Shown one piece after another: positions 52,814 to 61,262 of a stretch of 64,000 bases of DNA. The translations under genes were made by a program, and so were the position numbers. This stretch comes from Zingiber officinale. Taxonomy: Eukaryota > Streptophyta > Magnoliopsida > Zingiberales > Zingiberaceae. The notes under the pieces are model-generated. The model searched no databases, was not told the origin of the DNA, and saw only the letters and a list, made by a program, of their open reading frames with translations. Positions within the stretch are counted from its first letter, which is position 1. Each line of letters opens with the position of its first letter. The stretch lies in the NCBI RefSeq assembly GCF_018446385.1, contig NC_055987.1, positions 38,378,202 through 38,442,201 of the forward strand. The letters are read 5' to 3'.

Positions 52814-55800
52814 TCAGACTCAGAGGATGATCAAGAAGCATACATGGTAAGAAACTTTAAAAAGTTTTTTAGAGCTAATAAATTTAAAAAAAATGCAGAA
52901 TAAAAAGAATCCAAGAAATAGAAGAAGGATGCGTTGCTACCAGTGTCAAAAAGAAGGACACCTAAAAGAAGACTGCCCAGAACTAAAGAAGGACAAAGGC
53001 AAGATTCCCAAGAAGCACATGAACTTAAAAGCTACTTGGGACGACACTTCTTCATCTGAGTCCGAGATTCAAGAATATGCCGGGATAGCACTGATGGCAA
53101 GCTACAAAGGACAGAGTACATCAGAACCCAACATCGATGAAGGGGGAGCGACCTCAGATGGAAGTAGCGAAGCAGAGGGAGATTCAGGCTTCAAGTCTGA
53201 TATGGTAAGTGAGGTATGCCTCTTACCCCCTGATGAACTTTATTTTGGTATTAAGGCAATGTAAAATATGGCAACAAAATAATATTTAAATAATAAGGTT
53301 ATTTGATAAATAATTTTATTGGAAATTTTAGGAATTTATAGAAATTTTTCTGGATTTAATTAGAGCTCGTATGATGTATTTTGAGGGGATAAAATTATAG
53401 GCTTTGGAAAAGGTCTGTTTGAAATCCCAATTAAATTGCGAGTTGATTAATTAAATTAACCTAAAGTTAGTTTATTAAACCGTAGGTTTAATTATATAAA
53501 CCTAACCGCCGCACCTCTTGGCCCCAATCACGCCGAACTCATCTTCTTCCCCCTACCTTCCTCTCTTGCTCTCGACACCGACCTGCCGATCTCCTTCTTC
53601 CCTCTCCCTCTCACGTGTTCCCGCAACCAGAGCTGCCGGCTTCTTCTTCCTCTCGAGCCATAGTCGCCTGCAATCCTCCTCACGCGGGCATCACAGCGCC
53701 GCCGTTCCAGCCCTAGTGCCGGTTGGCTTCTCCCTGTCCTAGCGCCGGCAGCTGGATCTCTTCCACCTCCGGCCACAACAAAAGCTATCCAGTAAGTAGT
53801 TTTTCCTTAGTAGGTATAAGATGGATGCTTCTTCGTGTGGGTTTGCAAATCAGCCGATCAATATCCTTGTTTTGTATCAATGTTTTCTCGATTTATTGTT
53901 CTAGATTTGGGAGATGTTTGGTTTTTGATGATTGCCAACTTGAAAAGGTTTTGATTCATTGGAACAGGAATTTGGGGAGTAGGTAAACCGATTTGTGTAT
54001 CCTTTGTTAGGGGTTCTCAAATGCAAATCTGTTCGAAAGGTGAGGGTGTAGATTTGTTGTGTTGTTGGAATTGCCATGGATTTAGTATTAATGCAAATCT
54101 GATGTGTCCTACTACTTGAATAATTGTAGATCCTGTGTGGAGGCAATTTGATGTTGTTTGGCTTTTCGAATAGTTGCGGATGTGTGGGTGATTAGTGTGG
54201 TTCTTGGCCTCTGTGATGGTTTTAGACCTCCATTTCTGCCGGATTGAATTTTGGTTCAATTTCGAGGGTGTTTTTGCTTCTTCATGATGTTTTTCGAATT
54301 TTGGACTGAATCAGTTTGGGTTGGCTAGGATTGGATGAGGTGATCGGTCCTTATTAATGATCTATTAATTAGGGGTTTCTGTCATTAAGTTGGGTATTGG
54401 ATTTAGCTAATTATTGTACTTTGAATTAGCTGAAACCGTAAATATGTTGATGTAGGACTTCGATTCGAGACGACCGCGATGCAGGAATGGTTTAGCTTGA
54501 TCTACACATAAGGAGGGTACTTCTTACTTTGATTCTCTAGTTCTATGAACTTAGTGCATGAGCTATTTTGGATAAGAATTGCTTTACCTTGACTCCACTC
54601 AAAATTTTTCTATGCTTGATACTTCCACTCAAAACCTTTGAGTTACTCGTTTTTATATCCATACAGTCTCTTGTTGTTGTCCATGATCAGTAGCAGATAT
54701 TGAATATCATATTGGTATACTTTAACTGTTGTTTATTTATGTACTATATTGAGCATGCTGGCTTCATGTAGCATACCTGTTTCTGCCTATATATATATAT
54801 GACTGTTGCATTGTTCGCATCATGTCATTGCATGCATGCCGCATCCTCGGCCACTCGAGAGGGTGGTAGCTGGAGTTGATGCTGCTTGTCCTGTCGTGCT
54901 ACACTCGGCCATTCGTGCGAGTGGTAGCTAGAGTACGAGCAGCAGGGACCCCGTCGTAGATGTAGCTAGTTAGCTACTATGCAACTGTCCCCTCGGCCAT
55001 TTGTGTGAGTGGTAGCTGGAGTGGTGTACAGTCTGTCACTGACCCGGTCTTTCGACCATACAGGGGTCATGGTGCAGAGAGGTGGGCGGGAGTGACCATC
55101 CGTGCATACACTGTTATTATATTTGCTCGGACTGCTGTTGTTTATGTATGCTGTTATTGCTTATTTACTGCTGTTGTGTACATACGCTGTTATTGCTTGT
55201 GTATACCTTGCTTGTTGTCTGTGTAGTTATGAGTAGTACTGTAGCAGATTAGTACCAGTTCTGTCCTACTATACCTAGCCTAGGATATGGTTTCAGGTAT
55301 GAGTGCTTATTTTGGTTCTATTGTAGTATCTGCTATTTCTTTTATGAGACTGTATACTCTTGGCTCACTTTCTAGTTATATGTTATGTTCATGCACTATC
55401 TCTTTCCTTACCCGCTGAGTTCCAATACTTACCACCTCGCAAATTGGTTTTCTTTCGCCAGGTAACAGATAGATGAGTCATGGATGCTTGGAGAGTCTCG
55501 GCTGCTGGTCCCACGTCACACTCGAGGATAGTTTCTTTTGGGTCTTGTCACTGTTTAGATGTATGTTAGTTTTGCGTATTTTGGTTTTGAACAAGTCGAT
55601 GTGTTTTTAGAGTCTAGTCTGGTGGTTGTAGGTAATTTAGTTAGTGACTTTGTCGGTCATACATTTGTTTTCTTTTGTGATTTCCGCTGCGTTTACATCC
55701 AGCCGTGTAGGCTGAGTATTTATCATTCTGTCTTCCGCTGTGTGTGTTTCTATTTTGTTCCAGCCGTTTAGGCTGATGGTTATAGATGGTGGTTATGTGT

Positions 55801-56328
55801 TATTTCATTTTGTCCAGCCGGGTAGGTTGAGTATACTAAACTGCGTGTTATATTGTTTCTATGTGTGCATATATTCCAGCCGAGTGTGGCTGATGTATAT
55901 TTTGTATGTAGTAATGTTTCATATTGTCCGCCGTACAGGGGAGGTGCTGTCGAAATTTCTTCAGACAGGGACCCCCCCGGGGCGTGACAAAGGCAATGGC
56001 AAAATCCATGTATAAATTAGAAAATAAAAATACCAAATTAGAAAATGAAATTTTAGAAACAAAAAGAATTTTGGCAAAGTCATGTTTTATAGAGGATTTT
56101 GAAAAATTGATAATTGAAAATGAAAAACTAAAAGAAGAAATAGAAAGATTGAAAAAATCTAATGGTCCAAATATTTCTACTTTTAGAAATTATAGAGGTT
56201 TAAATTGGTATTATAGATTTCATCAAAGTCAAATTAGAAATATATCAAAAATCTATGTACCTAGGAAATACTTGGTTAATCCTATAGGTAGGAACCTCTA
56301 CTGGGTTCCAAAAACCTGTTTAATTTAA
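52810..56328 (+). pseudogene. SIRE-like gag, copy 2 (5' truncated, split by solo LTR)
   Basis: It starts mid-gene at ESDSEDDQEAYMVRNFKKFF, has a 1-base shift near 52,890, then the zinc knuckle CYQCQKEGHLKEDC and LLPPDELYFGIKAM to 53,259. After the 2.73-kb LTR it resumes at 55,990 as KAMAKSMYKLENKNTKLENE with the coiled coil IENEKLKEEIERLKKSNG and a conserved end SKIYVPRKYLVNPIGRNLYW; stop at 56,326. Compared with copy 1 the C-terminus runs about 40 codons further because copy 1 has a TAA instead of CAA after 'FHQS'. Confidence 0.85.
53260..55989 (+). repeat. Solo long LTR (2.73 kb), family ending GGGGCGTGACA (copy 2)
   Basis: It starts TGTAAAATATGGCAAC and ends GGGGCGTGACA. The split gag reads 'aaggcaa|TG...CA|aaggcaatgg', so AAGGCAA (7 bp), or AAGGCAATG (9 bp) if TG belongs to the target, is duplicated instead of the usual 5 bp. 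The intact target is visible in gag copy 1 at about 50,959. A GC/CT-rich leader (53,505-53,790) ends in a splice-donor-like CCAGTAAGTAG. No protein domain. Homologous to 1,634-2,768 and to the reverse complement of 61,263-64,000. Confidence 0.75.
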
Positions 56329-56956
56329 AATTTAAATTAGACTTAGCATTTTCAGCAAGGAAATTAAACAACTAATTTCATTATGAGGCTTTGTTTAAGG
56401 AAGTGGTTGTTGCTCCAATAACCAAGAAGGCTTAGTGTCTCGCCACGACCTGGAAGTCAAGTATCGAAATGAAAAGTTTAATTGACTAACTGAAAAAACA
56501 TTAATTTAAATTATTTAATGCTTTAAAAGAGTTATTCAATTTGTGTTAGAAAATATTTTTTTAACTTGACTTAGAAATTTTGTTTAAAAATTACCTTAGA
56601 AACTGTTTATGAAAGTTAACTTAGAATATTTTTTTGCCTTAAAATTTTTCTTGACTAAGAATTTTTTTTAAAATTGCCTTCGATTTTTTTTTTTTTATGA
56701 AAATCAACTTAGAAATTTTTTCTGAAAATTAGAAATTTTTTTTTTTAGATTTGCCATAGAAAATTTGTTTTTACCTTAGACTTGTTTAAGAACCCCTATT
56801 TTTATGTGATCAAAGGGGGTGATAGATGTTAAGTCTAGGGGGAGATATATAATTTTTCAATTGAAAAATATTTGAATTTATTTTAATATAAATTATTTTT
56901 ATTGCATATGTTTACCCTAACTTAACTTTGGTTGCTCACATCAAAAAGGGAGAGAT
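56329..56956 (+). other. 3' tail and polypurine tract of the SIRE-like element
   Basis: T-rich, with 'ttagaaattttt' repeats, then 'gtctagggggagatata' and the polypurine tract AAAAAGGGAGAGAT just before LTR C. No pol remnant. Confidence 0.75.
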
Positions 56957-57798
56957 TGTTGGAACCCCAAGGTGTTTTGATGTGATCAAACAAGCTAAGT
57001 TAGGTCCTGCGTTTGTTTAACCCTTGTGTCTAAGTGTGCAGGAGCTTAGGAACACAGGAAGTCGAGCGGAAAACGCGGCTAGCGAGAAGGACGGCACGGG
57101 AGAGAGCCGACGGGCTCGGGGCGTCCGAGGGACGAGGTGACCGCGGAAGAGTACTCCGGTGGACGAGAAGAACGTGCGCGGCGTTCGAGGGACGAGAAAC
57201 CGGGAAGGAAGGCTGCTCGAGGAGAAGGTCAGAACTTGGGTTCGGGTGAGCCCTATTCCGGATGGCCGAGATCACCCAAGCTAGCGGATCCGAAGCGAAC
57301 AAGACCCAGACCGAGACGAGCTGAACCGGAGGTGAAAAAGTCAACGTTGTTGACTATGGGCTCCGGGGCGCCCAGACCTGGATTTTGACCAGGATCGCGT
57401 TAGACGCGATCTGATCGTCGGGGGATAAAATTTTATCCCCCCCTGGGCGCTTGGAACCCATTCGGGGCGTCCCGACCGGTGCTATAAATATAGCACTGAT
57501 CTGCACAGTCAGAACAACTCACTTGTAATCAGTTTTCTCTGTACTTTCAATTCTGTTTCTTTTATTTGTGTTGTCAATGCTGTAAAGAGGCTACTTTGCC
57601 CGAAGGAGATAAACAGATAGTGCACTTACTTTCCTTGGATTAGCAATCCCTTGATTGCAAACCAAGTAAATCTCTTGTGTCTGCTCTTTTCCTTTAGTCT
57701 CTTAATTTTATTATTACAAATGTCTTTTAAATTAGTTGAATATCCGAGAAGGGTTTTTGGTTTAATTTTTGTAGGGCAATTCACCCCTCCCCTCTTGC
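56957..57798 (+). repeat. SIRE-like LTR C (3' LTR, end deleted)
   Basis: It starts TGTTGGAACCCCAAGG directly after the polypurine tract and matches LTR A up to CCCCTCCCCTCTTGC. The last about 25 bases of the LTR are missing and the TNT1-like element resumes at once, so no target duplication can be seen. Confidence 0.88.
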
Positions 57799-58953
57799 TG
57801 AGCTCAGAGCACACGGAGCATCGCACTATAGCTAGTGGTAGAACGAGACGAGTCGTAAAACCATCCACTAGATATGGATTCAAAGACTTTGTATCTTATG
57901 CGCTTATCACTAGTATCGAAGACCCTACATCTTTTCAGGAGGCGATACACAGATCTGAGAAGGACAGGTGGACATGTTCTATGGCAGAGGAGATGGAGTC
58001 ATTGCATAAGAACCAAACATGGGATATAGTGGAACTTCTTAAAGGAGAGAAAGTTATAGGGTGCAAGTGGATATTCAAAAAGAATGAAGTAATGTCAGGG
58101 GGAGAAGTAAAGTTCAAGGCTTGGTTGGTAGCAAAGGGATATTCACAGAGAAAGGAGATTGACTATGAAGAAATTTTCTCTCCGGTGGTAAGACATACGT
58201 CAATTAGAGAGGTGTTGGCTTTGGTGACACATCACAATTTGCAGCTGGAACAAATGGATGTGAAGACGATATTTCTTTATGGAAATTTGGATGAACAAAT
58301 TTTTATGTCACAACCCGAGGGATTTAGTCAGCCTAGATAAGAGCGGTTGGTTTGCAAGTTGAAGAAATCGCTCTATGGATTGAAATAATCTTCTAGGCAA
58401 TGGTACAAACGTTTTGATTCATACATGATTCAAAATGGATATAGGAGATATGAGTATGATTGCTGCATATATGTGAAGAGCCTTGAAGATGAATCACTGG
58501 TTTTTTTTACTACTATACATAGATGACATGCTCATTGTTGCGAAGAAAATGAAAAAGGTTGATAAATTGAAGAGGCTGCTGAGCAAGGAATTTGACATGA
58601 AACATTTGGGAGAGGCCAAGAAGATTCTTGGGATGGAGATTCATAAGGATAGAGCTGCAGGGAGATTATGGTTGTCTCAACGTAGCTATGTGGAGAAGGT
58701 GCTGGATAGGTTCAATACGAAGAATGCAAAGTCGGTGAGCACACCCCTGGCGCATCACTTCAAGTTATCCAGTACAAAGTGTCCAAGGACAGATGACGAG
58801 ATCCAAGAGATGTCAAAAGTTCTTTATGCAAGTGCAGTTGGTTGTTTGATGTATGCCATGGTTTGCACGAGATCGGATTTGGCGCAAGCAGTTAGTATGA
58901 TAAGCAAGTTTCTGTCAAATCTTGGTCGAACACATTGGGATGCAGTGAAATAG
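57799..58953 (+). pseudogene. Reverse transcriptase, TNT1-like copy 2
   Basis: The frame from AEHTEHRTIASGRTRRVVKP, YGFKDFVSYALITSIEDPTS and MAEEMESLHKNQTWDIVELL leads into EQMDVKTIFLYGNLDEQIFM. A TAA at 58,338 and a TAA at 58,387 interrupt. A second piece, FLLLYIDDMLIVAKKMKKVD, has YIDD in place of YVDD. The linker SVSTPLAHHFKLSSTKCPRT runs to the RNase H. Copy 2 keeps about 190 bp of the domain's start that copy 1 lost. Confidence 0.88.
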
Positions 58954-59435
58954 TTTTTCAGATACTTGAGAAATACAACTGATTATGACATCATGCTCAA
59001 TAGACAACTGGAAGATCCTTTAGTTACCGGGTACGTAGATGCAGACTATGCAGGAGATTTAGATAACAAGAGGTCTACTACAGGATACGTGTTCACTATG
59101 GTAGGAGAATCTATTTGTTGAAAATCTATGATACAAACTATTATTGCATTGTCTACAATGGAGTCCGAGTACATGGCAGCAGTTAAAGCAGCGAAGGAAA
59201 CTTTATGGCTTACAAGATTGGTCAGAGAACTGGGTGTTCAGCAAGGTGGAGTTAAATTGTTATGAGATAGTCAGAGTGCTATCTATTTGGAGAAGAATCA
59301 GGTTTATCATGCAAAAACTAAGCACATTGATGTGAAGTTTCACAAGATCATAGAGTTGATTGCTTCCGGAGAAATTCAACTTGAGAAGGTTCACACTATA
59401 GACAATGCTGCAGACATGTTGACAAAGCAATGACC
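58954..59435 (+). pseudogene. RNase H, TNT1-like copy 2 (broken)
   Basis: VTGYVDADYAGDLDNKRSTT keeps the catalytic Asp that copy 1 lost. Then SIC followed by TGA at 59,119 (copy 1 has TGG), ALSTMESEYMAAVKAAKETL and TKHIDVKFHKIIELIASGEI. Stops at 58,951, 59,119 and 59,262. Confidence 0.86.
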
Positions 59436-59575
59436 ATAGATAAGTTCAAGCATTGATTGAACTTAATCTATATCTCTAAATGCTAGAGGAAGGAAGCCTA
59501 GACCCAGAGATCCGTATGAAGCTTATTCTGATACTCGTATTCTTCGAAAGGGTGAATATTCGCCAAGGTAGAGAT

Positions 59576-59720
59576 TGTTGATGGATGACTCATATTTGGA
59601 TGAGGTCAATGCGATGGATGTTATGGAAGAAAAACCTGTTAAGATTTTTCGTAATAAAATTCTGTTATGATTTTATATAACAGAATTATGTTACGATTTT
59701 TCATAACAAAATTCTGTTGC
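59576..59720 (+). repeat. TNT1-like LTR 3 (3' LTR, truncated)
   Basis: The first about 145 bp of the LTR (TGTTGATGGATGACTCATAT onward, through 'ataacaaaattctgttgcaa'). It then breaks off into the SIRE-like sequence. The other two LTRs are 439 and 472 bp. Confidence 0.86.
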
Positions 59721-59739
59721 AATTATTCAAAATGCCCCC

Positions 59740-59751
59740 GCTTTGATACTA
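59740..59751 (-). promoter_or_regulatory. Degenerate primer binding site of the SIRE-like LTR at 59,754
   Basis: Reverse complement TAGTATCAAAGC resembles TGGTATCAGAGC with two changes. It lies directly beside the LTR end, showing that LTR to be a 5' LTR whose internal region is deleted. Confidence 0.6.
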
Positions 59752-59753
59752 AT

Positions 59754-60402
59754 TATAGAATTGAAGAAAAGAGCTAGAAGGGTGGGGGTGAATAGTGCAT
59801 GTGTTTTTTTTTTTCATATTTTCGAAGTAACTTGAGACATAACATAGTAGAAAATAAAGTAAAAAGAACAACCACAAGGCTAACACCCTTCTTTTTACTT
59901 GGTTCATAGCCCAATGACCGCTAGTTCAAGGCCCACGATCGGTGATCACTTTCGTTAGGTAATTCACTAAAAGTAGGATGATTACCAAAGTATTTCAAAT
60001 ACAAATATTATCGACAACTTAAATGAGTAGCAACTTTGGTGTTGATTATCGAAGTAGTGTTTGGGCGTCATAACAAAGGTTTTGGAGTAGAGCAAAGATC
60101 AGTGATAGGAAAATGATGATTAAGGTGCTAGTTAAACCCTCTTTTAGGAGAGATTGGATCCATTTTAGGTGCTTGGATCATGGCTGACGTTGTGTGACAT
60201 TGGAGAAGCTCTATTTGTCTAGAGTATGTTGGCTTCCAGGCGCCTGGAATCTAACATGCTCTAGCCAATCAGAATCTGTCACCTCATCCTACTGTTGAGC
60301 TAGGTTTATGACACCTAGATCCCTTCGAGACGCTTTGATGCCTTCCAAGTGCCTAGATCAGCTGTTTCTAGAATTTTAACTCCTACATCCTAGAGTTAAC
60401 AC

Positions 60403-60458
<56 letters not shown>

Positions 60459-61180
60459 GTGTAAAGTAGTCAGTTCAATTTGGACTTTCTAGTCTTGATT
60501 TTTAGTTTTCCAATGAAACCCTAATTCAAACTGATGTCTACTATTCCCTCTCGGGGAATGTGTCCTCACCTATTCCTCTCATGAGCGAATTCTTGTTTGC
60601 CAAATATCTGGTCCTCTAGACCTATTTAGACTTTTGCTCAGCATTCGATTTTGACTTTCAGGACTTCCTACTGGACGTCCGATCCTCGACCCATCTAGAC
60701 TTTTGCTTGGTGTCCTCGACTCCCAAAGCTTCAACCTAGTGTCCTCGACCCCTAGTACTTTTGCCCAACATCCTCGATCTACCAAGTCTTCTGCCAATCC
60801 ACTCAACCAGGACTTCCTTATCCAATTCACTCGACCAAGGCTTCTTTACTTAGCCTTAACCAGGATTTTCGTACACATTTAGTTAAGGTCATTAGATCAT
60901 AATACACCTTAATTCTGAACTCATTGCCAATATCAAAACTAAGTTTGATTATCTGGTACTTCCAGCACCAACACTCCAAGCACCCAAGAACTGGCAGAAA
61001 TAGGTCTTCTAGCACCAACACTCCAAACATTTAGTTAGAACTTTTCAAGATAAGTATCTAGTCCTCTCTTGATTTACTCGACTTCTTTCTCACATATTGT
61101 CAAATATCAAAACTTAAGCTCTAGCCAATTCAAGCTTAGTCAAACTGGTCAACATTGACCTGAGGACAATTGCATTAACA
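59754..61180 (-). repeat. SIRE-like copia LTR (degenerate)
   Basis: On the minus strand it starts TGTTAATGCAATTGTCCTCA at 61,180 and is related to the LTR at 2,769-4,197 (same order of 'gaccaggtcaac'-like, 'aagcttgaattggc' and 'tgacaatatgtga' blocks). It carries an (AAT)18-like microsatellite. The element body is missing on its left. Confidence 0.65.
60403..60457. repeat. (ATA)n microsatellite, about 18 units
   Basis: Pure trinucleotide run within the SIRE-like LTR; expected to vary in length between individuals. Confidence 0.95.
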
Positions 61181-61262
61181 ATCTATCTAGCTTCAAGTCC
61201 AGGTTCACTATCTGTCCAGATCATATCTTCTACAAAACCAGCCTCTATTAGTTAATTGACTC
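61181..61262. other. Short spacer between two LTRs
   Basis: 82 bp, no feature seen; may be original flank of either LTR. Confidence 0.5.

Larger units (their letters stand above)
39732..57798 (+). mobile_element. SIRE-like copia element without pol, rearranged (composite)
   Basis: Bounded by LTR A (39,732-40,625) and LTR C (56,957-57,798, its last about 25 bases missing), both forward. Inside are a primer binding site, a gag gene, an inverted LTR B (51,715-52,627), an inverted 3' tail piece, and a second gag part with 3' tail leading to LTR C. No protease, integrase or reverse transcriptase of SIRE type is present between either gag and its polypurine tract. It is therefore a gag-only (TR-GAG-type) non-autonomous element that depended on others. 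It interrupts TNT1-like copy 2, and carries two later insertions (40,699-49,855 and 53,260-55,989). Confidence 0.75.
29998..59720 (+). mobile_element. TNT1-like copia retrotransposon in a tandem LTR-internal-LTR-internal-LTR array
   Basis: Three LTRs of one family start at 29,998, 36,980 and 59,576, each beginning TGTTGA(C/T)GG(A/G)TG(A/G)CTCATA. Two internal regions in the same orientation lie between them, each with a primer binding site next to the left LTR and a polypurine-like tract next to the right LTR. Internal region 1 carries a Harbinger-type insertion with deletion; internal region 2 is split by a SIRE-like element (39,732-57,798). The sharing of the middle LTR points to unequal or intra-element recombination. 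Domain order (gag, protease, integrase, reverse transcriptase, RNase H) is copia; the protein style is TNT1-94/Tork. All frames are broken. Confidence 0.85.

Noticed and set aside
53262-55989. Mutator-like element, because of the 9-bp direct repeat AAGGCAATG
   Set aside because: The two ends have no inverted repeat, the outline TG...CA and the shared end in three copies fit an LTR. Kept as an alternative in the finding.
53260-55989. Helitron
   Set aside because: No TC start, no CTRR end with hairpin, and a target duplication exists.
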